Assembly: GCF_002892835.1 (NCBI RefSeq)
Contig: NZ_PJMB01000006.1
Coordinates: 177,723-241,722, forward strand
Direction of reading: 5' to 3'
DNA: 64,000 nucleotides
Origin: Arthrobacter sp. AFG7.2
Lineage (GTDB): Bacteria; Actinomycetota; Actinomycetes; Actinomycetales; Micrococcaceae
A program made the translations under genes and the position numbers. Shown here one piece after another: positions 51,773-60,463 of the stretch. Position 1 is the first letter of the stretch; each line of letters starts with the position of its first letter. The notes beneath the pieces were generated by a model. That model saw only the letters and a program-made list of their open reading frames with translations. It did not search any database and was not told the origin of the DNA.

Positions 51773-54325
51773 TTATCCCTTGAACGCCCTGAGAATATTG
51801 TCAGCGTTGTACTGGAGGGACACCCGGGCGGTATCGGATACAGCATCGGGGCCCTTCTGCCGGGCCAGGAAGTCCACGAAGCGCTGGATAGCCTGTGCTG
51901 CCTTGGCAGCGTCGCCGTCCTCGACAGCTTTCCCGGCCTGCTTGATGCTTGCACCAAGCTGGCTGGCCACAGGGCCGGACACGTCTCCTGACTCCACCAG
52001 GTCCTCCAGCACGTGCTGCAGCGCCTTCACGCTGCCGGGCAGCCAGGCGGCGCGCAGGGGCACCCCGGCGAAGTCCATGTCCGAGGCGAGGTAGAAATCT
52101 GTGTAGGAGGGCTGGTTGTACGTGGTGTTCTGCCGGGCAACCTCTGCACGGTACTGCGGATCGTGCATCAGGGTGTAGAGCTTATGGTTCGTCACTTCGG
52201 TGCTGAGGTACATGCGCAGTGCGGAGCTGTCAGCCGTCCGGACCAGCATCTCCTCCCGCCAGTCACCCACGACGTCTGCCACGAGGCTGGGGGTGCCCTT
52301 GGTGCCGTTGTTCGTGCGGGTCCCGGTTGCGGTCAGGAGCCTGCCGCGTTTCCAGTCATCGATGGTGGGCGTCTGGTCACCGGAGCCGTTGATGATCTGG
52401 GTGGTCATGTCGGCGGCCCACCTGATGCTCATGTTGGTGCCGGGAGTGGTGGCGGAGAGCTTGTCGCCGTCGGCCGACTGCATGCCTATGGCCCAGTTCT
52501 CGATGCCGGGAACGGCGGGGTCCACGTCCCCGATCATGCCGCGGCCGGTGTCCTTGCCGGAGTAGGCCCCGAAAAGTACCTCGCCGGTGGCAGCGTCACG
52601 CATGGCGTAGCCGTAGGGGGCGTAGGCGCCGCCCTCATGGACCGTGAAAATCTCCTTGCCGGGCCGGGCGGGGTCGATGTCCGTGACGTGCATGGCGTCG
52701 CCGTGGCCAAGGCGGGCTTCTTCGCCTGGCGTGGCACTGCCTGCAGGCATGGTGTCGAAGGAGCTGTACAGCAGCGAACCGTCGTCGTCGATGGTGGCGG
52801 AGCCGTAGACGATCTCCTGCTTGCCGTCCCCGTCCACGTCGGACGCGCTGAGCGAGTGGAAGCCCTGCGTGGTGAGCTTGCCGAATACCGGATCGGTACC
52901 GTCCCGGCCGTGCGGGCCGTCATTGAACGGGTTGGTCATGGGGGTCCAGCCCGAGTCGACATTCCATAAGGGCGCGAGATTGGACCCGTCCCAGGTGTAG
53001 GCGGCCAGCGTGCTGCGGGTGTAGTAGCCTCGGGCGAACACTGCGGCCGGCTTCCTGCCGTCCAGGTAGGCCACGCCGGCAAGGAACCGGTCCACGCGGT
53101 TGCCCGGCTCAATGCGGGACATGGCGTAGTCACCCCACATCAGTCCGTCGTCGTGCCGGCCGGGTTCGTACGCCACAGTCTTGAGCTCCTTGCCCGTGGC
53201 ACCCTCAAAGACCGTGAGGTACTCCGGGCCGGACACGATGAAGCCCTCGAAGGCGCGGAGGTTGTTGCGCGCGCTGCGCGAGGGGGCGTACACGTCCATG
53301 AAGTAATCGGTCAGGGCCTCGGCGTCCGCCTGGGACAGCGGGTACTGGTATTTGGACGCGATGCCAAAAGCCTCTTCCAGGGTCGCGGGCCAGTTGCCGG
53401 CCTTCACCTCCGGATGGTCGGGCCAGCCCTGGAAGGTTTTCACCATGTGCTGGTAGTAGTCCGCGGCGCTCATCCGGTAGTCGTCCGAGTTGGCGTAGCC
53501 GGCCTGGATGTCTTCCTGCAGCAGCGAAATGAAGCTTTCGGAGGCGACGGAGCCGTCGGCGTTGTAGCTGCTGGTCTTGGTGCCGGGAGCCGTTTTCATC
53601 ATCATTTCGGCGCGGCCGTCGCCGTCGAAATCGTTGACCAGGAGTTGGGTGTAGTGGGCGCCTGAGCGGATGTTGACGCCGAGGTCGATCCGGTGAAGGA
53701 GCGTGCCGTCCGCCGTGTAGGTGTCAACGTAGGTGTTGCCCGTGTAGCCCACCTGGGAGACGTCCTTGGAGTTGTTCGGGTCCCACTTGACGATGAATTC
53801 GTACTGGCCGTCTCCGTCAACGTCACCCACAGAGGCGTCATTCGCGTTGTAGGTGTACGCCTGTCCGGCAGGGGTGACTCCGTCCGCCGGCTTCTGCAGC
53901 GGAATGTCCTTGAACGTGCCACCCCAGGGCGTGGCGGTGGCGCTGCTGTCCACTTCAACGCCGCCGACGACGGCCCGAACCTGGTATGCGGAGGCGGCAG
54001 TTCCGGCGGGATCCTGGAAGTTGGTGCTGTCAGTGACTGATGCGAGCTTTTGCCCGTCCCGGTAGACGTTAAAGTCTGTTCCGGTGAGGCCGGTGGCCGC
54101 GGAGCCTGATGCCTCGTGGCCCAGGAGCCGCCAGCTGAGGAAGACGCCTTCGGACGTCTTTGCTGCCACCAGGCCGCGGTCCAGGTGGTCAAGTTGGACG
54201 CCCGGGGCGCCGGGTTTTGAAGAACGTTCGACGGCGGCGGCCGGGGCGGTGAGGCAGCCTACAGTGAGTGCGATGCCGACGGCGGCAACGGACAGTAGGC
54301 GCACGGGAGTACTCTGCGGACTCAT
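51773..54325 (-). CDS. Secreted rhamnogalacturonan lyase, PL11, with C-terminal FIMAH-like domain
   Basis: 850 residues. Signal peptide of about 31 residues, an Ig-like domain (about 40-140), then the PL11 beta-propeller with repeated calcium-binding DxDGDGxxE segments (DVDGDGQYEFIVKWDP, DFDGDGRAEMMMKTAPG, DVDGDGKQEIVYGS). A C-terminal helical domain of about 80 residues (from KALQHVLEDLVESG) resembles FIMAH modules. It cleaves the backbone of pectin rhamnogalacturonan-I outside the cell. Two LacI-type sites lie upstream (54350, 54427). Confidence 0.93.
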   Translation of the reverse strand: MSPQSTPVRLLSVAAVGIALTVGCLTAPAAAVERSSKPGAPGVQLDHLDRGLVAAKTSEGVFLSWRLLGHEASGSAATGLTGTDFNVYRDGQKLASVTDSTNFQDPAGTAASAYQVRAVVGGVEVDSSATATPWGGTFKDIPLQKPADGVTPAGQAYTYNANDASVGDVDGDGQYEFIVKWDPNNSKDVSQVGYTGNTYVDTYTADGTLLHRIDLGVNIRSGAHYTQLLVNDFDGDGRAEMMMKTAPGTKTSSYNADGSVASESFISLLQEDIQAGYANSDDYRMSAADYYQHMVKTFQGWPDHPEVKAGNWPATLEEAFGIASKYQYPLSQADAEALTDYFMDVYAPSRSARNNLRAFEGFIVSGPEYLTVFEGATGKELKTVAYEPGRHDDGLMWGDYAMSRIEPGNRVDRFLAGVAYLDGRKPAAVFARGYYTRSTLAAYTWDGSNLAPLWNVDSGWTPMTNPFNDGPHGRDGTDPVFGKLTTQGFHSLSASDVDGDGKQEIVYGSATIDDDGSLLYSSFDTMPAGSATPGEEARLGHGDAMHVTDIDPARPGKEIFTVHEGGAYAPYGYAMRDAATGEVLFGAYSGKDTGRGMIGDVDPAVPGIENWAIGMQSADGDKLSATTPGTNMSIRWAADMTTQIINGSGDQTPTIDDWKRGRLLTATGTRTNNGTKGTPSLVADVVGDWREEMLVRTADSSALRMYLSTEVTNHKLYTLMHDPQYRAEVARQNTTYNQPSYTDFYLASDMDFAGVPLRAAWLPGSVKALQHVLEDLVESGDVSGPVASQLGASIKQAGKAVEDGDAAKAAQAIQRFVDFLARQKGPDAVSDTARVSLQYNADNILRAFKG

Positions 54326-54349
54326 CAGTGAATCCTTTCAATTTTGAGA

Positions 54350-54367
54350 CGGGAAAACGCTTCCCCG
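54350..54367. promoter_or_regulatory. Palindromic site upstream of the rhamnogalacturonan lyase gene
   Basis: CGGGAAAACGCTTCCCCG is an imperfect palindrome around ACGC, 25 bases before the lyase start. It resembles LacI/CcpA-type GGAAA-CG-TTCC sites and the element at 57390. Confidence 0.45.
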
Positions 54368-54426
54368 TAAACTTAGTGGGGGAGGGGCGCGCAGCACAAG
54401 CCTTGCGGCGGGCACCAAAAGGGGGT

Positions 54427-54444
54427 ATCTGGAACGTTGTAGAA
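54427..54444. promoter_or_regulatory. LacI-type operator shared with the arabinofuranosidase gene
   Basis: ATCTGGAACGTTGTAGAA has the same AACGTTGTAGAA half as the abfA operator (13941) and near-symmetry on the other side, about 100 bases before the lyase start. It may be bound by the same regulator, linking arabinan and pectin degradation. Confidence 0.5.
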
Positions 54445-54486
54445 ATGGCGAAGCGCTGGGACGCCGGAGCGGTGCAGTGACCGGAT

Positions 54487-55515
54487 CTAGGCCCCGCTCC
54501 GCGCCCAGGCAGTCAGCTTGTCGCTCAACTCCATGAACTGCTGGTCCACCACCTGGAGTCCGGGGTTAGCGTCATACCACTGCACGATCTCCCGTGCGCC
54601 GTCCGCGAACGGAATGGTGGCCCTGTACCCGGGTACCAGAGATTTGATCTTGGTGTTGTCGAAGACCACTGAGTGGGAGCGGTCACCCAGGAGGTTGGCG
54701 CCGAGCTCAGAACTGTGGGCGGCGATGGTTTGGGATGCCACATGAACCAGTTCCGGCTCTGGAACGCCGGCGGCGCGCGCGAACAGCTGGTAGATCTGGT
54801 TCCACGGCAGATACTCGTCCGAGGTAATGGTGTAGCTCTCGCCCACGGCCTGCGGCCGGCCCAGGAGTCCCACGAATGCCTTGGCAAAATCCTGGCTGTG
54901 GGTCAGCGTCCACAATGATGTCCCGTCCCCGTGCACCATGACAGGCAGCCCGGCGCGCATCCGGTGGATGTCCGTCCAGCCTCCAACCATGGCGATCTTG
55001 GTGCGGTCATAGGTGTGCGAGGGGCGCACCACCGTAAGCGGGAAGTCCTGCTCGCGATAGGCCTCGTACAACAGGTTTTCGCAGGCAATCTTGTCCCGGG
55101 AATACTGCCAAAAAGGATTCTTCAGTGGCGTGGACTCGCGGATCGGCAGCGTGGTGGGCGGCTTCTGGTAGGCGGACGCGGAGCTGATGAACACGTACTG
55201 CCCGGTGCGGCCGCCGAACAAGTCCAGGCTGGCCTTCGCCTGGTCAGGCGTGTAGGTAATAAAGTCCGCGACGGCGTCGAACTCGCGCCCGGCGAGCGCG
55301 ACGCGGACCGCGGACGCATCCCGCACATCGGCGGTGAGGATTTCCGCCCCTTCCGGGACCGGCCTTGTGGACCGGCCCCGGTTGAGGATGGTCAGCCGGT
55401 GTCCCAGTGCGACGGCGCGTTGTGCCGCCGCTGTACTGATGACGCCGGTGCCGCCGATGAAGAGGATGCTTCGTGGCGCCACCGTGTCCGCATCAGGGGT
55501 GAGGAGGTTCACCAT
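54487..55515 (-). CDS. NAD(P)-dependent epimerase/dehydratase (extended SDR)
   Basis: 342 residues. Rossmann motif ILFIGGTGVIST (about 17-28), FISSASAYQ with the catalytic Ser, and YSRDKIACE giving the YxxxK motif. It resembles nucleotide-sugar or sugar-lactone epimerases, with substrate unknown. The ATG at 55515 lies inside the last codons of the aldo/keto reductase gene (7-base overlap), so the two are coupled. Confidence 0.85.
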   Translation of the reverse strand: MVNLLTPDADTVAPRSILFIGGTGVISTAAAQRAVALGHRLTILNRGRSTRPVPEGAEILTADVRDASAVRVALAGREFDAVADFITYTPDQAKASLDLFGGRTGQYVFISSASAYQKPPTTLPIRESTPLKNPFWQYSRDKIACENLLYEAYREQDFPLTVVRPSHTYDRTKIAMVGGWTDIHRMRAGLPVMVHGDGTSLWTLTHSQDFAKAFVGLLGRPQAVGESYTITSDEYLPWNQIYQLFARAAGVPEPELVHVASQTIAAHSSELGANLLGDRSHSVVFDNTKIKSLVPGYRATIPFADGAREIVQWYDANPGLQVVDQQFMELSDKLTAWARSGA

Positions 55516-56480
55516 GCGTAGTCTTCCGGTGCCGTCTTGTGGCCGGGGAAGATGTCATCCAGCCGCTTGAGGGCGTCGGCGTCGAGGGTGACGTCCAGCG
55601 CCCGGACCGCGGCGTCAAGCTGTTCCTGGGTCCGCGGCCCCACGATGGGTGCCGTGACCGCCGGCTGGTGGAGAAGCCAGGCAAGGGCGACGTCCCCGGG
55701 CTCGTGGCCGAGTTCATCAGCGAAGTCCTCGTACTGCCGGATCTGGTCTTCATGCTTCTTGAGCGTCTCCGCCGCCCGGCCCTCGGTGCGCCGCACGCCG
55801 TCGCGCTCTTTCTTCAGCACACCGCCCAGGAGCCCGCCCTGCAGCGGCGACCAGGGGATCAGGCCCAGCCCGTACTGCTGCGCAGCCGGGATCACTTCAA
55901 GCTCTACCTGGCGCATGAACAGGTTGTAGATGGACTGCTCGCTTACAAGGCCCGTGTAATGGCGCCGCTGGGCCGCTTCCTGCGCCTGGGCGATGTGCCA
56001 GCCGGCAAAGTTGCTGCTGCCGGAGTACAGGATCTTGCCCTGCTGGACAGCCACTTCGATGGCCTGCCAGATCTCGTCCCACGGGGTATCGCGGTCGATG
56101 TGGTGGAACTGGTAGACGTCAATGTAATCGGTCTGCAGCCGCTTCAGGCTGGCGTCCAAGGCACGCCGGATGTTCAGGGCTGAGAGCTTTGACTCATTGG
56201 GCCGGTCCGTCATGGTGCCGTACAGCTTGGTGGCCAGCACCGTGTGCTCACGGCGCTCGCCGCCCTTGGCGAACCAGCGGCCAATGATTTCCTCCGTCCA
56301 GCCGCGATGGCCGGCGCCGCCGTAGACGTTGGCGGTGTCGAAGAAGTTGATGCCCTGCCCGTGTGCCGAGTCCATGATGGAGTGGGCGTCTGCTTCCTCC
56401 GTCTGCGGGCCGAAGTTCATGGTGCCGAGGCAGAGGCGGGAGACCTTCAGGCCCGAGCGGCCCAGATGGGTGTACTGCAT
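55509..56480 (-). CDS. Aldo/keto reductase (Shaker-beta-like)
   Basis: 323 residues from ATG 56480. MQYTHLGRSGLKVSRLCLGTMNFG, the tetrad segments FFDTANVYGG, LATKLYG and YQFHHID, and C-terminal cofactor pattern PAVTAPIVGPRTQEQLDAA mark the larger aldo/keto reductase type. The ORF extends upstream but that part is not family sequence. Same strand as the next reductase and the SDR, probably one operon controlled from 57340-57533. Confidence 0.9.
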   Translation of the reverse strand: MQYTHLGRSGLKVSRLCLGTMNFGPQTEEADAHSIMDSAHGQGINFFDTANVYGGAGHRGWTEEIIGRWFAKGGERREHTVLATKLYGTMTDRPNESKLSALNIRRALDASLKRLQTDYIDVYQFHHIDRDTPWDEIWQAIEVAVQQGKILYSGSSNFAGWHIAQAQEAAQRRHYTGLVSEQSIYNLFMRQVELEVIPAAQQYGLGLIPWSPLQGGLLGGVLKKERDGVRRTEGRAAETLKKHEDQIRQYEDFADELGHEPGDVALAWLLHQPAVTAPIVGPRTQEQLDAAVRALDVTLDADALKRLDDIFPGHKTAPEDYAW

Positions 56481-56517
56481 GGGATGTCCTTTCGGTGGTG
56501 CAGCCGTGACGGCTGGC

Positions 56518-57339
56518 TTACATCTGCGTGAAAGCGGCGACGGCGGGATCAGACCCCTGGCGGGCACCCGACTCCAGGGCCGTGATGGCCGCAAGCTCCT
56601 CCTCGGAGAGGGTGAGGGATGACGCTGCAAAGTTCTCGCGGATCCGGGCTGCCTGGCTTGACTTGGGGATGACGATGTTTCCGGCGGCGAGGTGCCACGC
56701 GAGCACGGCCTGGGCAGAAGTGGCATTGTGGGCGTCTGCGATGGCAGTCACGGCATTTCCGTTCAGGTCGGCGCCCCGGCCAAGCGGACTGTAGGCTTCC
56801 ACCGCAATGCCCAGGCTCCGGCACTTGGCGGCCAGTTCCGCCTGCTGGTAGCTGGGGTGCAGTTCGATCTGGTTCACGGCAGGGACAATCTCCGCAGACT
56901 CCAGGAGATTGTCCAGGTGCTCTGAGAGGAAGTTGGAGACGCCGATGGCGCGGATCTCGTTGTTCTCGTACAGCCGCTCCATCTCCTTCCAGGCCTGGAC
57001 GTACAGGTCCTGCGACGGGACCGGCCAGTGGATGAGGTAGAGGTCAACATAGTCCAGGCCCAAAGTTTTGCGGCTGTTCTGGAATGCTTCCTGGGCGCGG
57101 TCCTGCTCGCCGTTCCGGAGCTTGGTGGTGACGAAGATGTCTTCACGTGCAATGCCCGTGGCGGCGATGGCCGCTCCGACGCCGGCTTCGTTGCGGTAGG
57201 CGGCAGCCGTGTCGATGTGGCGGTAGCCTGCCTCGAAGGCGTCTTCCACGGTCCGCTGGGTGTCCTCCGGCGGTACCTGGAAAACGCCGAAACCAAGCTG
57301 GGGGATAGTGACGCCGTTGTTGAGTGTCAGCTCTGACAT
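56518..57339 (-). CDS. Aldo/keto reductase (2,5-diketogluconate reductase-like)
   Basis: 273 residues. Tetrad Asp/Tyr/Lys/His in YRHIDTAAAYRNE, VTTKLRNG and LIHWPVP. NIVIPKSSQAARIREN is the cofactor loop. The first gene of the leftward AKR-AKR-SDR group, divergent from the MmyB-type regulator at 57534. Likely reduces aldehydes or keto-sugars using NADPH. The intergenic palindromes probably control it. Confidence 0.9.
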   Translation of the reverse strand: MSELTLNNGVTIPQLGFGVFQVPPEDTQRTVEDAFEAGYRHIDTAAAYRNEAGVGAAIAATGIAREDIFVTTKLRNGEQDRAQEAFQNSRKTLGLDYVDLYLIHWPVPSQDLYVQAWKEMERLYENNEIRAIGVSNFLSEHLDNLLESAEIVPAVNQIELHPSYQQAELAAKCRSLGIAVEAYSPLGRGADLNGNAVTAIADAHNATSAQAVLAWHLAAGNIVIPKSSQAARIRENFAASSLTLSEEELAAITALESGARQGSDPAVAAFTQM

Positions 57340-57389
57340 GGGAGGCTCCTTGGAAGGTGCAGGTGTTGGGTGCCGTTGGCTCGACGCGA

Positions 57390-57401
57390 GAAAGCGGTTT
57401 C
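57390..57401. promoter_or_regulatory. GAAANCGNTTTC-type palindrome upstream of the reductase operon
   Basis: GAAAGCGGTTTC, 51 bases before the reductase start. Arms GAAA/TTTC around a CG-rich centre, the general LacI pattern. Confidence 0.45.
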
Positions 57402-57471
57402 CGCTGGCTCGGTACTGAGCCTATGCACTTTCGGCTGGGAAGTCAGCAGGAGAACATGACTCTCTTTTTCC

Positions 57472-57488
57472 TAGGACTGCCAGTCCTA
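57472..57488. promoter_or_regulatory. Perfect palindrome in the divergent reductase/MmyB control region
   Basis: TAGGACTG-C-CAGTCCTA, 8-bp perfect arms with a single central base, 46 bases before the regulator ATG and 133 bases before the reductase start. The best candidate operator for the adjacent XRE regulator. Confidence 0.65.
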
Positions 57489-57533
57489 CCTTCGTTGTAG
57501 AACAGAGCCACGGTGCCGGGCACAATGGTCTGC

Positions 57534-58436
57534 ATGGGTCAAAGCGCGGAGTTCGGAAAGTTCCTCAAAGCCATGCGGTCCCGGCTGAGTCCCGAGGATG
57601 CCGGTGCGGGGCCCGCATCGGGCTCAAGAAGGGTTCCCGGCCTGCGCCGCGAGGAGGTGGCCAGGCTGGCCGGAGTCAGCACCGACTACTACGTGAGGCT
57701 GGAGCAGGGCAGGAACATCCATCCTTCACGGACTGTCCTAGAGGCGGTATCCCGGGCCTTGCGACTGGACGGCAGCGAGCATGCGCACATGCTGGACCTG
57801 CTCGAAAACTGCGCCGGAACCGCGAGATCCAGCGCTCCGGTGGCGCAAGGTGTACGCCCGGCCCTTCGCCAACTGCTTGAAGCGGTAGGCGATGTTCCGG
57901 CCCTGGTGCTGGGGCGGCGCAGTGATGTGCTGGCCGGCAACCGGATGGCCTTCCTCCTGTTTGCGGATTTTCCTGCGCTCCCGGCAGCCGAACGGAACCT
58001 CACCCGCTGGCTCATCCTTGATCCTGCGGCACGTGAGCTTTTCCGCGACTGGAAAACGGTTGCAGCTGAAGCCGCGGGCGCACTGAGGGTGGATGTTGGC
58101 AGGCACCCCAACGACGCCCAGGCAAACCAGCTGGTGGGCGAACTCGCGGTGCACAGCGAGCATTTCCGCCAATGGTGGGCCGGGCACCGGGTGGCCACCC
58201 GTTCGGCAGGCAATGTCCGGCTGCACCATCCGGCCGTCGGGGACCTGGAACTGAACTTCGAAAACCTGGTCCTCCCGGACGATCCTGACCAGACGCTGCG
58301 GGTGTACTCGGCGCGGGCGGGCTCGCCGTCGGCCGATGCCCTGGCCTTGCTCGGCAGCCTGGGCGCCGCTGAACCGGTCCGTGAGCCCGAGGCCGGACGG
58401 GATGCCGCTGCGGCCGCTGCGGAGCACGGTGAGTAA
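57534..58436 (+). CDS. XRE-family regulator with MmyB-like ligand domain
   Basis: 300 residues. The HTH is RREEVARLAGVSTDYYVRLEQGR (about 40-62), followed by the MmyB-like domain with LLEAVGDVPALVLGRRSDVLAGN (in part), LILDPAARELFRDW and HPAVGDLELNFENLVLPDDPDQTL. These bind lipophilic ligands and typically control an adjacent oxidoreductase operon, which here is the divergent aldo/keto reductase genes. The ATG at 57534 is chosen by homology. Ribosome binding is weak. Confidence 0.85.
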   Translation: MGQSAEFGKFLKAMRSRLSPEDAGAGPASGSRRVPGLRREEVARLAGVSTDYYVRLEQGRNIHPSRTVLEAVSRALRLDGSEHAHMLDLLENCAGTARSSAPVAQGVRPALRQLLEAVGDVPALVLGRRSDVLAGNRMAFLLFADFPALPAAERNLTRWLILDPAARELFRDWKTVAAEAAGALRVDVGRHPNDAQANQLVGELAVHSEHFRQWWAGHRVATRSAGNVRLHHPAVGDLELNFENLVLPDDPDQTLRVYSARAGSPSADALALLGSLGAAEPVREPEAGRDAAAAAAEHGE

Positions 58437-58568
58437 CGGCGTCCGAAGCACTGTACTTTTGGCCAGATGGGGCACGTGATTCTGGCCACGAGCCCATAGG
58501 GGAAGGGTGGGACCGATTCCTAGGCTGGAGGAACACAGTTTTCCTCTCCACCAAGGATGGTCTCAACG

Positions 58569-58784
58569 ATGAAACGCATCGCACTGCTCAAGGAACGCCG
58601 GAGTGCCACCGCCGGCGCACCGTCTACCGCCACAGGTTCACACTGCCCGGTTTCCGGTCTGTGGAGTCCAGATCACGACCCGCACACCGTGCTGTCCTTC
58701 TTCGAAGGCCACGTGTTTCCGGCGTTCGACGGCGTTCCAACTGTCTGGCGCCGGCGCTCGTCCGGTGCTGTCTCAGCGAACTAG
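58569..58784 (+). CDS. Small conserved-looking protein with HCPxSGLW motif
   Basis: 71 residues. A basic N-terminus (MKRIALLKERR) is followed by TATGSHCPVSGLWSPD and FFEGHVFPAFDGVPTVWRRR. The pattern CPxSGxWxP ... GxxxP resembles a small widespread motif seen in short proteins of unknown role. Start chosen at ATG 58569 with AAGGA eleven bases upstream. It lies between the MmyB regulator and dodecin genes. Function unknown. Confidence 0.5.
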   Translation: MKRIALLKERRSATAGAPSTATGSHCPVSGLWSPDHDPHTVLSFFEGHVFPAFDGVPTVWRRRSSGAVSAN

Positions 58785-58791
58785 TTAAACA

Positions 58792-58855
58792 ACGATGGCT
58801 CGCAGTTGACGGCCGGGAAATGTCTTTCTCCGGGGCCAATTGCGAGCCATCGAGC
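58792..58855. terminator. Inverted repeat between convergent small-protein and dodecin genes
   Basis: GATGGCTCGCAGTTG near 58792 pairs with CAATTGCGAGCCATC ending near 58855, one mismatch. Placed between convergent genes, it is likely a bidirectional terminator. Confidence 0.6.
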
Positions 58856-58862
58856 GGAAAAT

Positions 58863-59075
58863 CTACTCTTCTTCGAGCCGGAAACCGATCTTGATGGTGA
58901 CCTGCCAGTCGGCGATCTTGCCCTCTTCCAGGTGGCCGCGGATTTCCTTGACCTCGAACCAGTCAAGGTTGCGGAGGGTCTGGGACGCTTTGGCTATTCC
59001 GTTGCGGACTGCATCATCCACACCCTGGTCCGATGTGCCGACGATTTCAGAAATGCTGTACGTATGATTGGCCAA
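58863..59075 (-). CDS. Dodecin (flavin-binding)
   Basis: 70 residues, full length. HTYSISEIVGTSDQGVDDAVRNGIAKA (in part), LRNLDWFEVKEIRG with the flavin-stacking Trp, and ADWQVTIKIGFRLEE are diagnostic. It assembles into a dodecamer that stores and buffers flavins in the cytoplasm. Confidence 0.96.
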   Translation of the reverse strand: MANHTYSISEIVGTSDQGVDDAVRNGIAKASQTLRNLDWFEVKEIRGHLEEGKIADWQVTIKIGFRLEEE

Positions 59076-59173
59076 CTTCGCTCCTCGTGATCAACGGTGC
59101 TCCCGGTTGCGGGCGGTCCTTGAAGACTAGTAGCAGTCCCGGAACGTTGACCAGCCCTGTGCAGATGCTTGTT

Positions 59174-60463
59174 TCAGCGGAGCACGCCGGAGCCTGCTTC
59201 GCGGTCTACCCGTTCCCGTGCCGCTGGAGCAGGTTCCACGGGCAGGTGCGGGCCGGATGTTCCCTGCACGTCCGGTGCCAGGGCAGCACCAGGGTTGGCC
59301 GAGTTGTAGGCGTCCAGTACGCTGAGGTGCCGTCCGTTGACCCACGTGCCCTGCTCGTCAATTCCAGTGCCACCAAAGGTGCCGATTATCCGGGCAGGGG
59401 GAATGCCTGCCGCCAGCTCAAAAGTGTTGTTTTGCGCGATGATGCTGGACTCTACGCCCACACCCCACGAGTACTGGTATTGGCCGGCGTCGGTCACCCG
59501 GTACACGTTGTTGTAGACATGTGCCTGCCCAAACCGGACCCGGGGCGCGCGCTGTCCAAGGTCCACTAATTCGTTGTGGTGCAGCGTGACCCGGAGCCGG
59601 CCGCGATCTGCCGTAACGCCGTCGCCATTGCCCCACAGCAACGATTTGTCATGCCCCGCCATCCTGCTCCAGGAGATGGTCACCAGGTCTGACTGGCGCA
59701 CGACGTCCAGAAGCCCGTCATGCCGCAGGAAGGGCTCACCGAAGTACTTGGGCTGTTCGGCGTCGGCAGTACCGCCGTCGTCAAGCGTCAGGTGGTCCAG
59801 CCAGACATGGGTGGACCCGGAAACCACCAGGTTGTCCCACTCCGTTTTCCACGTGTCACCGTTCCAGCCGGGGAAGCAGTCGTAGGCGTCGGAGAGCTGG
59901 AGATTGCGGACAATCACGTTGTCCACCCGGTCAATATTCAGCGTGAATCCCGTGAGCTGGACGTCGCCTGCACCCACAATCGTTGTGTTGGCACCGACGT
60001 TTATCCTGATCTGCTCCCGCTGGTTGGCGCTCGACGCCTTGCGGGCATCTTCAAGGGGGCCTGATGCGGGTCCCGTCCAGTGTGAGGGATCGAAGGCCGC
60101 GAGGTAAGCGGCAAGCGAATAGCCGTCCACGGCATAGTCTTCACAGATGATCGGGGTGCCGTCCGAAGCCGTATGAGCATTGATGTCCCGTTGTACGTAC
60201 ACAATCTTGGGTTCATTGCCCGCTACAGCGGCGGCAAGTTCATCCCTCGTTGAAACCTGGTGCACGTCTTCGGGCGCCGCATTGGCGCCACCTGTGGTCC
60301 CGCCGTCGACAGACGCCCATCCGTCGCCGTCAGCAAGGACCTGCCGCCCGAGCTCCCGGGCTGCGGGCGCGCCTTGTGCATGATCCGATGCCGGGAAGGG
60401 AACGGACGGCGTGAGGGCAACGGCGGCTGCCATCACGATGGAAAGCGGTATGGATATCATCAT
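59174..60463 (-). CDS. Secreted pectate lyase, PL1
   Basis: 429 residues, signal peptide about 1-31. The parallel beta-helix with THVWLDHLTLDDGG, SDLVTISWSRMAGHDKSLLWG and the catalytic region LHHNELVDLGQRAPRVRFG is PL1. It cleaves polygalacturonate by beta-elimination with Ca2+. The ATG lies in the last codons of the esterase gene (ATGA overlap), so esterase and lyase are made together. Confidence 0.92.
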   Translation of the reverse strand: MMISIPLSIVMAAAVALTPSVPFPASDHAQGAPAARELGRQVLADGDGWASVDGGTTGGANAAPEDVHQVSTRDELAAAVAGNEPKIVYVQRDINAHTASDGTPIICEDYAVDGYSLAAYLAAFDPSHWTGPASGPLEDARKASSANQREQIRINVGANTTIVGAGDVQLTGFTLNIDRVDNVIVRNLQLSDAYDCFPGWNGDTWKTEWDNLVVSGSTHVWLDHLTLDDGGTADAEQPKYFGEPFLRHDGLLDVVRQSDLVTISWSRMAGHDKSLLWGNGDGVTADRGRLRVTLHHNELVDLGQRAPRVRFGQAHVYNNVYRVTDAGQYQYSWGVGVESSIIAQNNTFELAAGIPPARIIGTFGGTGIDEQGTWVNGRHLSVLDAYNSANPGAALAPDVQGTSGPHLPVEPAPAARERVDREAGSGVLR

